From Firmicutes bacterium UBA6806 (GTDB lineage: Bacteria > Bacillota > Clostridia > Peptostreptococcales > Acidaminobacteraceae): a DNA stretch of 60,150 bases. Below, piece by piece: positions 26,112 through 35,579 of the stretch. Under the pieces are notes generated by a model. It had not been told where the DNA came from, searched no databases, and saw only the letters and a list, made by a program, of their open reading frames with translations. Each line of letters starts with the position of its first letter. Within the stretch, counting starts at the first letter, position 1. A program made the translations under genes and the position numbers. Location of the stretch: the NCBI GenBank assembly GCA_002452745.1, contig DKFC01000055.1:1-60150 (forward strand), written 5' to 3'.

Positions 26112-27539
26112 CTATTTTATAAAACTCTCCCCCATTAGAAACTCATCCACATGTTTTGCCACTTCTCTGCCTTCTTTGATGGCCTTCACCACAAGAGATT
26201 GTCCGCTTCTCATGTCCCCTGCTGAAAAGACACCAGCAACCGATGTCTGATAGCACTCATCTGTTTTGAGATTCCCCCTCTCATCCAGTTTGAGACCAAG
26301 TGACGAAACCATTCCTTCAAATTGAGGCGACACAAATCCCATTGCCAAGAGCACCATGTCTATTTCAAGCTCAAACTCACTGTTTTCAATGGGTTTTAGA
26401 ACGTGTTTGCCATTCTTTTCCGTCCACTTAACGCGCTCTAAAACCACCTTTTCAACTTGATCTTCCCCTATAATTTGCTTAGTGTTAATTTCCCAGTCCT
26501 GCTTGCATCCCTCCTTGTGTGAAGAGGTCTCCTTGTGCAGTCTTGGATAAAGTGGCCACGGCATACTATCGTCTCGCTTTAAGGGCGACTTTGGCATGAT
26601 TTCAATCTGATAGACAGATTTTGCCCCTTGCCGATTGGCTGTCCCAATGCAATCAGACCCTGTATCACCACCACCGATGACGAGGACATTTTTGTCCTTC
26701 GCATCTATCAAGACGCCCTCCGTGTCAATGCCGTGGATGCGCTTTGTATGATTTTCCAAATAATCCACCGCAAAGTAAATGCCCTTTAGACCTCTGCCAC
26801 TTACTTTAAGATCTCTTGGAATTGTCGATCCCCCCGTGAGAATCAAGGCATCATATGTCTTTAGAAGTTCACTTGGCGAAATATTCTCGCCAACACTTTG
26901 ATTCATCTGAAAAGTCACCCCAGCTGTCTCCATCAAGGCCACGCGTCTATCTATGATATCTTTTTCAAGTTTGAAGTTTGGAATGCCATAACGCATCAGT
27001 CCCCCCGGCTCTGAATTGCGTTCGAATACCACACAGTCATGACCCACTGAACAGAGTTCATCTGCCGCTGCAAGCCCTGCTGGGCCTGAGCCCACAATCG
27101 CTATGCGTTTTCCTGTCTTCATTTTGGGCACTCTAGGCATTACCCACCCTTCCTTAAAAGCCCTCTCGATAATGGTGAACTCAATTTCTCTAATTGAAAC
27201 AGGTTCGTGGTTTACCCCCAGATTGCATGAGGCTTCACAAAGCGCCGGACAAACCCTTGAAGTAAACTCTGGAAAGTTGCTGGTTCTTCTCAGCGCCTCA
27301 TATGCCTCCTTCCAGTTCTCATCCTCTGCAAGTTCATTCCATATGGAAATCAAGTTCCCAAGAGGACAGCCGAAACTGCAAAATGTCGTTCCACAGGTCA
27401 TACATCGGCCTGCTTGGTCAATCATTACGGATTCCTCTAAGGGCTTATAGACAGAACGGTTGTCCTGAATCCGCTGTTTGGCTGGCCTTAACTTGAAGGA
27501 CTTCCGATCGACTTCATTAAAAAGCATTAAATTTCTCAT
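26112..27539 (-). CDS. gltD: Glutamate synthase small (beta) subunit
   Basis: A 475-residue NADPH-dependent oxidoreductase that passes electrons to the large subunit for glutamine plus 2-oxoglutarate to two glutamates. The N-terminus carries the two-cluster iron-sulfur domain (CMTCGTTFCSFGCPLGN and CPALCEASCNLG, about 47-115), then the FAD motif GSGPAGLAAADEL (about 150) and the NADPH motif GGGDTGSDC (about 290). GAGGAAAGACG precedes the ATG. It lies 12 bp after the gltB stop, so gltB and gltD form one operon. Confidence 0.95.
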   Translation of the reverse strand: MRNLMLFNEVDRKSFKLRPAKQRIQDNRSVYKPLEESVMIDQAGRCMTCGTTFCSFGCPLGNLISIWNELAEDENWKEAYEALRRTSNFPEFTSRVCPALCEASCNLGVNHEPVSIREIEFTIIERAFKEGWVMPRVPKMKTGKRIAIVGSGPAGLAAADELCSVGHDCVVFERNSEPGGLMRYGIPNFKLEKDIIDRRVALMETAGVTFQMNQSVGENISPSELLKTYDALILTGGSTIPRDLKVSGRGLKGIYFAVDYLENHTKRIHGIDTEGVLIDAKDKNVLVIGGGDTGSDCIGTANRQGAKSVYQIEIMPKSPLKRDDSMPWPLYPRLHKETSSHKEGCKQDWEINTKQIIGEDQVEKVVLERVKWTEKNGKHVLKPIENSEFELEIDMVLLAMGFVSPQFEGMVSSLGLKLDERGNLKTDECYQTSVAGVFSAGDMRSGQSLVVKAIKEGREVAKHVDEFLMGESFIK

Positions 27540-27551
27540 CGTCTTTCCTCC

Positions 27552-30500
27552 TTACGATATCTGTTCTAAAGAGATGGTTGAGGATGCCTCCACAATCTGC
27601 TTGTAAATTGGTGAAACAACCAGTTTAAACTGCCCCTTCATAAATTCCCAGTTCTCCAAAATATGCTTTGCCTTTGGTGACTCCGTGAATTTTTCATGTT
27701 TCAAAAGCAATGCTCTGACCAGCTCTAGTTCTTCCTCCGACAGTTCATAAACAGAGACAAGCTCTGAATTCAGCTTTTTTTCAAGCGTCATATCCGCATC
27801 TAGCACATAGGCTTTCCCACCTGACATTCCAGCCGCAAAGTTTTTGCCGATTCGCCCTAAAATAACCACAGTTCCACCTGTCATATACTCACAGCCATGA
27901 TTCCCAACGCCTTCTACCACAGCCGTTGCACCGCTGTTTCTAACCGCAAATCGCTCGCCAACACAGCCATTTATATAGACTTCTCCTGAAGTGGCACCAT
28001 AGAGCAGTGTGTTGCCTGCAATATAGGTCTCGCCAGGATCAAAGCTCGAACCTCTAGGTGGTTTCACAATTATTTTTGCACCGGAGAGCCCCTTTCCCAC
28101 ATAGTCATTGGCCTCACCTTCCAAAGTCATGGTCACCCCCGGTGCGCCAAAAGCACCAAAGCTCTGTCCTGCCGATCCAAAGAATTTCAGTTCCACCGTA
28201 TCTTCTGGTAGCCCTGTTGCACCATGCACCGCTACGATTTTACCAGAGAGCATGCTCCCCACAGACCGATGAATGTTTTTAATTTCAAAAGATCCTTTCA
28301 CAGGATAACTATCTTTAATCGCCCCTTTGGCCATTTCAATCAACTTGTGGTCAAAACTGGCATCAATACCGTGATTTTGAGTTTTTACACAATACGGCTT
28401 GATTCGACTTGGCATATCCGGTTTGTAAAAAACTCTATCGAAGTTCAGGCTATCCGCCTTCTCATGGCGGATAGTCTCCCTCTTTTTAATAACTTCAACG
28501 TGACCCACAAGTTCATCTATCGTGCGATAACCAAGTTCCGCCATAAGTTCTCTCGCCTCCATGGCAATAAATCTCATAAAATTCATCAAGTATTCTGGTT
28601 TTCCAACAAAGTGCTTGCGAAGTTCCGAATTTTGCGTCGCCACACCTAGATCACAGTTGTTTTTATTGCAGTGTCTCAACATTGTACAGCCCATAATCAC
28701 CAGTGCAGTGGTGGCAAATCCAAACTCTTCTGCCCCGAGTAAAGCCCCTATAACCACATCCCGCCCAGTCTTGAGCTGACCATCCGTCTGAATTCTGACT
28801 CTGCTTCTGAGGTTGTTGAGAAGCAGAACTTGATGCGTCTCTGAAAGCCCTATTTCCCAAGGAATTCCCGCCGTCTTAATCGAGGATACCGGGGACGCTC
28901 CTGTCCCACCATCATGTCCACTGACGAGAATCATATCTGCATGTGCTTTGGCAACGCCAGCTGCTATGGTGCCGATTCCCACCTCTGCCACCAGCTTAAC
29001 GCTGATTCTAGCTTTTGGGTTCGTGGATTTTAAATCGTAAATAAGCTGTGCCAAGTCTTCAATAGAATATATGTCATGATGTGGCGGTGGCGATATCAAA
29101 TCAATTCCCGGTGTGGAATGCCGAACTTTGGCTATGTGAACGGTGACTTTACTGCCAGGCAAATGACCTCCCTCGCCGGGTTTTGCCCCTTGTGCCACTT
29201 TAATCTGAAGTTCATCTGCATGCATAATGTAGTTTGTGTTTACGCCAAATCTTGCCGAGGCAATCTGCTTGATGGCACTTCTCTTGTCATTTCCACTTGC
29301 ATCTATTTCATATCTAGAATCGTCTTCGCCTCCCTCGCCACTGTTGCTCTTTGCTCCAAGTCTGTTCATGGCAATGGCAATCGTTTCATGTGCTTCTTGA
29401 CTCAAAGACCCAAAGGACATCGCCCCTGTGCAAAAGCGCTTGACAATTTCACTCACTGGTTCAACTTCGCTAAGCGCCACAGACTCCTTGGCAGAATCCA
29501 GTTCAAACAACCCACGAAGGGTATAATGCTGTTTGGATTGATCGTTAATCTTTTGGGCATAGGCCTTATAGAGTTCATAGTCATTGAGCCTTGTCGCCTG
29601 TTGAAGCAGATAGATGGTTTCAGGGTTGAAAAGATGCCTTTCGCCGCCCTTTCGCCAGACGTGCTGTCCCCCAACTTCCAGTTCATACATAGGTCTTCTC
29701 AGTCGATTAAATGCCTTGTTGTGGTTGCTCAAAGTTTCTTTTGCGATTTCCTCTATGCCCAATCCGCCAATGCTCGTTGGCGTTCCTGGGAAGTAGCGCT
29801 CTACAAATGCGTCATCCAATCCAAGGGCTTCAAAGATCTGTGCACCTTGATATGACTGAACCGTACAGATTCCCATTTTGGACAAAATCTTCAAGAGGCC
29901 TGTAGAAAGCGCATCAATTAAATTATAAGCCGCCTCTTCGGCAGAAATGGATTTTATAAGATCTCTGGATACAAGACTCTTTGCCGTCTCAATGGCAAGA
30001 TATGGATTGACAGCACTTGCACCATATCCAATTAGCAGGGCAATATGCGTCGTCTCTCTTGCATCGCCAGACTCGACGATAATAGATACTTTTGTTCTGG
30101 TCTTTTCTTCAATCAGATGATGGTGTACCGCTGAAACTGCCAGCAAACTCGGAATTGCCGCTTCGTATCCATCTACTTTTTTGTCACTTAGAATTAGCAA
30201 ATTATACCCTTCTGCCACCCGTTTTGATGCCCTCTCACAAATGAGACGGAGCGCCTTTTTGAATCCTTCAATGCCCTCGTCTGCCTTGAAAGTGATTGGA
30301 ATCTTAGTGGCGTTGAAATGCGCATTTCTAAGTGCTTTTATCTTCCTCGTCTCTGCGTTTGAAAGCACAGGTGACTTGATGCTTATAAATGGGGTAAAGG
30401 TCGGTGTCTCCTCTAGGAAGCTGGCTTGTGATCCCATATAATTCATCAGAGACATGACGTTTTTCTCACGGATTGGATCAATTGGCGGGTTGGTCACTTG

Positions 30501-32075
30501 TGCGAAAAGCTGTCTAAAATAGGCATAAAATGTCTGAGACTGATCCGACAACACAGCGAGTGGTGCGTCATTACCCATTGCGCCCAGTGCCTCTTTTCCC
30601 GTTTCTGCCATGGTCTTTATGAGAAAGTTGACATCGTCTAATGTGTAATTAAACGCCGCCTGTTTTTCGAGCAGATTTTCCTCTCTCAACACATAATTTT
30701 CATCGTTCTGAGGCAAATGCTCCAGCTCAACTTTAGTTTTTTCTAACTGTTGTTCATAAGGATACTTGGCGCAAACTGCTGATTTTATCTCATCGTTTCG
30801 GAGTAGTATACCCTTTGCAGTGTCTACCAAGAGCATTTTTCCCGGTTCAAGTCGCCCCTTTTCCACGACTTCTTCTGGCGTAAATTTGAGAACCCCCAAT
30901 TCTGACGCCATGACCATCATGCCACTCTTGGTGATGACATACTTAGCAGGTCTGAGTCCATTTCTATCCAGTGTGGCACCCACCTGAATGCCATCACAGA
31001 AGAACACCGCAGCAGGTCCATCCCAGGGTTCAATCAGCGACCCATTGGTTTCATAAAATGCCTTTAGCTCCGAGGCCATTTCCAAGTCGTTTTCCCACGC
31101 TTCTGGTATCAGAGTCATCATGGCCTGCGCATTGCTCTTGCCATGCATGACAAGTAGCTCAAAGACGTTATCCAGTGAAGCCGAGTCACTTCCATTTGGC
31201 GTCACAATGGGGAACAGCTTTGAAAAAGCATCTCCATAGACTTTTGATTTTAAAACGCCTTCCCTTGCGTTCATCCAGTTTCGATTGCCTCTAATGGTGT
31301 TGATTTCACCATTGTGAGCTATATATCTGTACGGATGTGCCAAATCCCATGTGGGAAATGTGTTCGTACTAAATCTGGAATGCACCATGGCAATGGCACT
31401 CTTAAAGTTCACATCTTGTAAATCTATAAAATAGCCCCCAATCTGATCTGGCAAGAGCAATCCCTTATATATCAAAGTCTCATTTGACAAACTGCAAATA
31501 TAGAAGTAGTCCGCTCCTTTTTTCACAAGCGTTTTCACTTCGCTCTCTGCTCGCTTTCGAATGAGGTAGAGTGTCTCTTTAAATTTTACCGTCTCTTCTA
31601 TCTCACCCATGCCGATGAAAATCTGCCTGATATTCGGTTCCGTTCCTCTGGCAGTTTCTCCAATCATCCGATTGTCTGTTGGGACAGTTCTCCACCCTAA
31701 AACTGCCGCGCCCTCTTCCATGACAATGCGCTCCAGTATCCCCTCACATTGATATCTTGAAGCAGGGGATTTGGGCAAAAAAACCATTCCCACTGCATAC
31801 TTCCCTTTAGCTGGAAGTTCTATTCCCTTGTTATAGCTGACAATTTCAAAAAAGTCATGGGGAATTTGGAACATGATGCCGGCTCCATCCCCAGTGTTTG
31901 GATCAGAGCCTGACGCGCCTCGATGCGTCATATTGACGAGAACTTCGATCCCTTTTTTTACAATACTGTGGCTCTTATCTCCGTTTATATTCGCCACAAA
32001 TCCGACACCGCAATTATCTTTTTCAAATTCAGGACGATACAAGCCCTGCTGGTCAGGTAAACCTGCTGATTTCAT
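27552..32075 (-). CDS. gltB: Glutamate synthase large (alpha) subunit
   Basis: A 1507-residue enzyme, the usual length. The N-terminal glutaminase domain starts at DNCGVGF, whose Cys (about 22) becomes the nucleophile after removal of a short propeptide; the central and FMN-binding TIM-barrel domain contains GAKSNSGEGGEDD and the loop GCTMLRHCNKNNCDLGVATQ with the three cysteines of the [3Fe-4S] cluster (about 1135-1147); the C-terminus is the glycine-rich GXGXG beta-helix (GGTVVILGRIGKNFAAGMSGG). AAGGGGGT precedes the ATG. The 5' region contains a promoter, a structured leader and a palindrome, listed separately. Confidence 0.96.
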   Translation of the reverse strand: MKSAGLPDQQGLYRPEFEKDNCGVGFVANINGDKSHSIVKKGIEVLVNMTHRGASGSDPNTGDGAGIMFQIPHDFFEIVSYNKGIELPAKGKYAVGMVFLPKSPASRYQCEGILERIVMEEGAAVLGWRTVPTDNRMIGETARGTEPNIRQIFIGMGEIEETVKFKETLYLIRKRAESEVKTLVKKGADYFYICSLSNETLIYKGLLLPDQIGGYFIDLQDVNFKSAIAMVHSRFSTNTFPTWDLAHPYRYIAHNGEINTIRGNRNWMNAREGVLKSKVYGDAFSKLFPIVTPNGSDSASLDNVFELLVMHGKSNAQAMMTLIPEAWENDLEMASELKAFYETNGSLIEPWDGPAAVFFCDGIQVGATLDRNGLRPAKYVITKSGMMVMASELGVLKFTPEEVVEKGRLEPGKMLLVDTAKGILLRNDEIKSAVCAKYPYEQQLEKTKVELEHLPQNDENYVLREENLLEKQAAFNYTLDDVNFLIKTMAETGKEALGAMGNDAPLAVLSDQSQTFYAYFRQLFAQVTNPPIDPIREKNVMSLMNYMGSQASFLEETPTFTPFISIKSPVLSNAETRKIKALRNAHFNATKIPITFKADEGIEGFKKALRLICERASKRVAEGYNLLILSDKKVDGYEAAIPSLLAVSAVHHHLIEEKTRTKVSIIVESGDARETTHIALLIGYGASAVNPYLAIETAKSLVSRDLIKSISAEEAAYNLIDALSTGLLKILSKMGICTVQSYQGAQIFEALGLDDAFVERYFPGTPTSIGGLGIEEIAKETLSNHNKAFNRLRRPMYELEVGGQHVWRKGGERHLFNPETIYLLQQATRLNDYELYKAYAQKINDQSKQHYTLRGLFELDSAKESVALSEVEPVSEIVKRFCTGAMSFGSLSQEAHETIAIAMNRLGAKSNSGEGGEDDSRYEIDASGNDKRSAIKQIASARFGVNTNYIMHADELQIKVAQGAKPGEGGHLPGSKVTVHIAKVRHSTPGIDLISPPPHHDIYSIEDLAQLIYDLKSTNPKARISVKLVAEVGIGTIAAGVAKAHADMILVSGHDGGTGASPVSSIKTAGIPWEIGLSETHQVLLLNNLRSRVRIQTDGQLKTGRDVVIGALLGAEEFGFATTALVIMGCTMLRHCNKNNCDLGVATQNSELRKHFVGKPEYLMNFMRFIAMEARELMAELGYRTIDELVGHVEVIKKRETIRHEKADSLNFDRVFYKPDMPSRIKPYCVKTQNHGIDASFDHKLIEMAKGAIKDSYPVKGSFEIKNIHRSVGSMLSGKIVAVHGATGLPEDTVELKFFGSAGQSFGAFGAPGVTMTLEGEANDYVGKGLSGAKIIVKPPRGSSFDPGETYIAGNTLLYGATSGEVYINGCVGERFAVRNSGATAVVEGVGNHGCEYMTGGTVVILGRIGKNFAAGMSGGKAYVLDADMTLEKKLNSELVSVYELSEEELELVRALLLKHEKFTESPKAKHILENWEFMKGQFKLVVSPIYKQIVEASSTISLEQIS

Positions 32076-32095
32076 ATAATGACCCCCTTAAACTT

Positions 32096-32112
32096 TTGTA
32101 TACAGTATACAA
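32096..32112. promoter_or_regulatory. Perfect palindrome before gltB (candidate GntR-type operator)
   Basis: TTGTATACAGTATACAA is perfectly symmetrical around one central base. It lies 21-37 bp before the gltB ATG, just beyond the leader hairpin. TTGTATAC/GTATACAA half-sites resemble operators of FadR/VanR-type GntR regulators; no such gene is next to it. Confidence 0.55.
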
Positions 32113-32117
32113 TAAAA

Positions 32118-32186
32118 CGAGGTATAAAAATTAGAGACCTCTTCACTCTCTTCAAAAGTAACAGATGAAATTACTTTGATACCTCG
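32118..32186 (-). ncRNA. Candidate structured leader RNA of gltB (three-way junction)
   Basis: On the minus strand CGAGGTAT (32186-32179) pairs with ATACCTCG (32125-32118) and encloses two hairpins: AAAGTAA/TTACTTT (32177-32171 with 32161-32155) and AGAGA/TCTCT (32151-32147 with 32137-32133), each with a nine-base loop. The loops contain TTTCA and TGAAG, which could pair with each other. TTTTATT follows the closing stem. It lies between the predicted gltB promoter and the ribosome site. I do not recognise it as a known riboswitch class. Confidence 0.45.
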
Positions 32187-32218
32187 GTTTATTTCTAAAT
32201 ATAACGATAATTTTGAAT

Positions 32219-32247
32219 ATTATATATCTCTTTCTTGCATTTTGCAA
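32219..32247 (-). promoter_or_regulatory. gltB promoter
   Basis: On the minus strand TTGCAA (32247-32242), 17 bp, TATAAT (32224-32219). It predicts a start near 32212 and a leader of about 137 nt. The rest of the 516-bp gap to the divergent VOC gene is AT-rich; I see no gene in it. Confidence 0.6.
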
Positions 32248-32591
32248 GTTGTTACTTAAGTTTTTTTATTCTATCCCGTTAATTCTTATGTATTTTTTTA
32301 AACTTGTTCGTATAGGAACTACAGCTTTAAAAATTAAAACAACACCTTGTTTATGTTTATTTTCCTATACATTACTATTGCAAATTGTTTTAACGCGTTT
32401 CTGTATAGCATTTTCCCAAATGATAATATGGTTATTTATACATTTTTATTCAAAACAGAATTTGCAACGATTGAATTGTATACTTGCATTTGATTATATT
32501 TTCTTTCAATTCCACTAACAATTTGCTTATGTCCACACCCAAATGGTATATATATTTCAAATACCTTTTACATCAGAAAGGAGCATTTTTT

Positions 32592-33008
32592 ATGTCTATT
32601 ATCGCTTATCTAAACTTCAGCGGAAGAGCTAAAGAAGCCGCTCTCTATTATGCCGAAGTGTTCGAATCTCCGCCTCCAACTCTCATGCTATTTGGGGACA
32701 TGCCCCCAGACCCCAGTTATCTCATGACCGACGCCGTAAAACAGTTGGTCATGCACACCGAAATAAAAATAGGCACTGAAACCATCATGATTTCGGATGT
32801 CACGCCAGATATGAAACTGACTATGGGCAACAATATAAGTCTCTTAATATCTTTGTCTGATGAGGAGACCCTCACACGATATTTTAAAAGACTTGCCAAA
32901 GATGGCACGATTTCCATGCCACTTCAAGAGACCTTCTGGAGTAAGTGCTATGGAAATTTAACCGATAAGTTTGGCATCGGATGGCAGTTTGACTTGGCAG
33001 AGAGTTGA
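32592..33008 (+). CDS. VOC-superfamily (PhnB/glyoxalase-like) protein
   Basis: A 138-residue protein with the paired beta-alpha-beta-beta-beta fold of the vicinal oxygen chelate superfamily, of the PhnB type (YLNFSGRAKEAALYYAEVF at the start, MPLQETFWSKCYGNLTDKFGIGWQ at the end). These bind small molecules; the actual ligand is unknown. AAAGGAGC seven bases upstream fixes the ATG at 32592; the frame is open further upstream but is AT-rich and without features. It is monocistronic with a strong terminator. Confidence 0.88.
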   Translation: MSIIAYLNFSGRAKEAALYYAEVFESPPPTLMLFGDMPPDPSYLMTDAVKQLVMHTEIKIGTETIMISDVTPDMKLTMGNNISLLISLSDEETLTRYFKRLAKDGTISMPLQETFWSKCYGNLTDKFGIGWQFDLAES

Positions 33009-33021
33009 TAAAACAAACATC

Positions 33022-33076
33022 AAAAAACCGAAAATATCCTTACTTCCTATGGGTATAAGGACATTTTCGGTTTTTT
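33022..33076. terminator. Long bidirectional terminator hairpin
   Basis: AAAAAACCGAAAAT and TCCTTA pair with TAAGGA and ATTTTCGGTTTTTT across an internal mismatch. It lies between the convergent VOC and htrA-like genes. Confidence 0.8.
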
Positions 33077-33201
33077 AGCTTATTAAAATTCATCATTCAA
33101 TTGAGTTACAGTCTGTTCTTATTTAAGTTCCATTCCATTCAGGTTACATTTTACTTAGTTTACTGTCGGCGTAGAACTTGGCATTTCTTCACTTAATAGA
33201 T

Positions 33202-34371
33202 TTACTGAGTCTCAGTCTTTAAAGTCAATAGAAGCTCAACTGGCTTTCCATTTCGAATCACTTGGACTTTAATCTGATCTTCAGGTCTGTATTTATAGAG
33301 AACCCGAGTGAGTTTTGTGATGGTGTCTATTTGAACGTCATCCACACGCGTTATCACATCGCCCTCAATTATCCCCGCTGTCTTTGCTGGAGATCCCGCC
33401 ATTACTTCATACACATAAACACCTTCCTGTGTGCCAAGTGTATCACCAAAATTGCGAATATACTGGTAGGTATTGACTCCTTTTATGCCCACATAGACTT
33501 TTGTAAATTCACCTTTCATGATAAATTCGTCAACAATTGGCTTGGCAATATTGATTGGAATTGCAAATCCAAGGCCTTCGCCAGATTGAACCTTAACAGT
33601 GTTGATTCCAATAACTTGTCCATCAATGTTGAGAAGCGGTCCACCGCTATTTCCCGGATTGATAGAGGCGTCAGTCTGAATCAACCCTTCAATATTATAC
33701 CCTTCACTGACTGGAATCGTCCTTTCAAGTCCACTTACAATGCCAGCTGTGACAGTTCTCTCAAATGTCAGTCCCAATGGGTTTCCAATGGCGATTGCCG
33801 TCTCACCCACCAAGATTTCATCAGAATTTCCGAGGTTTGCAACGGTCAAGTCCTTGCCGTCTATTTTGACAACTGCCAAGTCTAGAGCTGGGTCATTCCA
33901 TAGAATTTCGCCCTCTTTAGAAGTGCCGTCATATAGAAGAACCGTCACAGATCTTGCCTTCCCGTCGTTTACCACATGAGAATTTGTCAAAATATAGCCT
34001 CTGGCATCTACAATGACACCCGTTCCCACACTCTCACTCTCATAAGTGCCATAATACCAGTCCTGTTGCAAATAAGTTGTCGTTATCCCCACCACCGATG
34101 GCATAGCTTCATGCACAACTTTTGGGATGCCCTCCAGTCCTGCAATTGAAGCCATCTGACGATAGGTCTGTCCCTTCTCAGTCAAATCAAAATCAGCATC
34201 TAGTGCATTTACAGCGCCAGCTGCCTGAAATTGCATCTCATTTTGGTGCACATTCAATACGCCAACACCTACAAACCCGCCAACAGCACCTGAGACTGGA
34301 ATCATTAAAATCAGCAGAATAATCCAAATTTTTTTGACAATCATGTACTTTCCATAATCATTTCGATTCAT
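33202..34371 (-). CDS. HtrA/DegP-like trypsin-family serine protease with PDZ domain
   Basis: A 389-residue membrane-anchored quality-control protease. One N-terminal helix (about 12-34) precedes the protease domain with the catalytic His in ILTNSHVV, the Asp in DPALDLAVVKID and the Ser in SINPGNSGGPLL; one PDZ domain follows (from about 285, GVYVYEVMAGSPAKTAGIIEG). The active site should face outside the cytoplasm. AAAGGG eight bases upstream supports ATG 34371 over GTG 34380. Monocistronic. Confidence 0.93.
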   Translation of the reverse strand: MNRNDYGKYMIVKKIWIILLILMIPVSGAVGGFVGVGVLNVHQNEMQFQAAGAVNALDADFDLTEKGQTYRQMASIAGLEGIPKVVHEAMPSVVGITTTYLQQDWYYGTYESESVGTGVIVDARGYILTNSHVVNDGKARSVTVLLYDGTSKEGEILWNDPALDLAVVKIDGKDLTVANLGNSDEILVGETAIAIGNPLGLTFERTVTAGIVSGLERTIPVSEGYNIEGLIQTDASINPGNSGGPLLNIDGQVIGINTVKVQSGEGLGFAIPINIAKPIVDEFIMKGEFTKVYVGIKGVNTYQYIRNFGDTLGTQEGVYVYEVMAGSPAKTAGIIEGDVITRVDDVQIDTITKLTRVLYKYRPEDQIKVQVIRNGKPVELLLTLKTETQ

Positions 34372-34417
34372 CTGAACCACCCTTTCTTTGCAATTTTATT
34401 CAGAGCCAACGACTGCT

Positions 34418-35443
34418 CTACTTTAACTTTTCTGGACTTACATAGCTGCCATCGCCGTGTTTGGCAAATCGCCCCGACTCTCTTGGATGCACAGGATCAG
34501 ACTTTGGCCATGGCCAGCCACCAAACCTCGTGTTGTGATAATCTCTATAGGCTTCGTGAATTTCTGCCTCCGTGTTCATAACAAACGGACCATATGCCGC
34601 AACAGGTTCTCCAATTGGTTCTCCCTGCAAGAGCAGCCATTCCGACTCTTCATTTCCATTTTGAATGACAAGCGTCTTATTGGGCTTTAACTTTCCTGAA
34701 TGGTTGCCCTTTAGGTTCACACCGCCAACACTTATTTCTTTGCCCTTATATAGATAGAGAGTTCGATTGACTGTGCTTGACGGTGCATTTAACTCCAACT
34801 TGGCATTTGGCCCCATCTTCACAAGCCATATCTGAACTTGATTCTTTGAATCCGACGCCCATGAATCCGGCGTTGGATCTGGTGCTCTTTCACTGTCAAA
34901 AGTTCCCGCAATGACGGTGACTTCATATGAGTTTCCCGCCTCATCGTGCTTTTTGACAATTGGAATTTCCTCTTTCCACAGCATCTTATAATGCGGTTTT
35001 ACAAACTTGTTTCGACTAGGAAGATTTATCCAAATTTGAAAGAGATGCAGCGGATTGGGCTTGTCATCATGCACAAGCGGAAACATCTCTGAATGCTGCA
35101 AACCGCTTCCCGCAGTCATCCACTGAACATCACCATCTCCATATCGACCAGATGCGCCTGCCGAATCAAAGTGATCCACGCGTCCTTCCAGTACCACCGT
35201 AACGGTTTCAAAGCCTCTATGCGGATGCTCTGGAAACCCAGGAACGCTTCTACCGTGATACATTTTCCAAGAATTTCGTTCATCAAAATCCTCACCAATT
35301 GTTCTGCCTTCAAGTGACTCATTGGGTCCTTGGTTTTCATTTCCCTTTGGATATTCATCTCGATGATGAACACAATATAAAAAAGGGTCCTGTGTCTCCC
35401 AAGCGAACCCCAATGGATTGATTTTATAAAATACCTGATCCAT
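34418..35443 (-). CDS. Pirin-family cupin protein
   Basis: A 341-residue bicupin. The N-terminal cupin has the metal-binding HPHRGFETVT motif (about 91-100) and the GSGLQHSEM histidine with a nearby Glu; the C-terminal pirin domain contains GEPIGEPVAAYGPFVMNT. Some bacterial pirins oxidise quercetin, others act as redox regulators; the role here is unknown. It is longer than the usual ~280-300 residues, with a tail rich in Gly, Pro and Lys. AGGAGGT fixes the start at 35443. Confidence 0.88.
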   Translation of the reverse strand: MDQVFYKINPLGFAWETQDPFLYCVHHRDEYPKGNENQGPNESLEGRTIGEDFDERNSWKMYHGRSVPGFPEHPHRGFETVTVVLEGRVDHFDSAGASGRYGDGDVQWMTAGSGLQHSEMFPLVHDDKPNPLHLFQIWINLPSRNKFVKPHYKMLWKEEIPIVKKHDEAGNSYEVTVIAGTFDSERAPDPTPDSWASDSKNQVQIWLVKMGPNAKLELNAPSSTVNRTLYLYKGKEISVGGVNLKGNHSGKLKPNKTLVIQNGNEESEWLLLQGEPIGEPVAAYGPFVMNTEAEIHEAYRDYHNTRFGGWPWPKSDPVHPRESGRFAKHGDGSYVSPEKLK

Positions 35444-35579
35444 GACGTTACCTCCTAAAAGAATAGTACCCATCCCAACTTGTTTCGACACACCAAATAA
35501 TAAAACCCCTATGGTAATGACTTTTAATTTTAGATTCGCTTAAGGCTTAAAGAAAAACCTAAAGAAAATTTCGAATACA

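Noticed and set aside
29076..29855. A 259-codon plus-strand frame inside gltB
   Set aside because: It runs antisense to the certain gltB frame, and its composition (many Cys, His, Arg) is that of a shadow frame.
32118..32186. Purine or glutamine riboswitch as identity of the gltB leader
   Set aside because: The conserved junction and loop bases of the purine aptamer and of the glnA motif are not present.
32213..32518. A 101-codon hydrophobic open frame on the plus strand upstream of the VOC gene
   Set aside because: It is a by-product of very AT-rich DNA, has no ribosome site and overlaps the gltB promoter.
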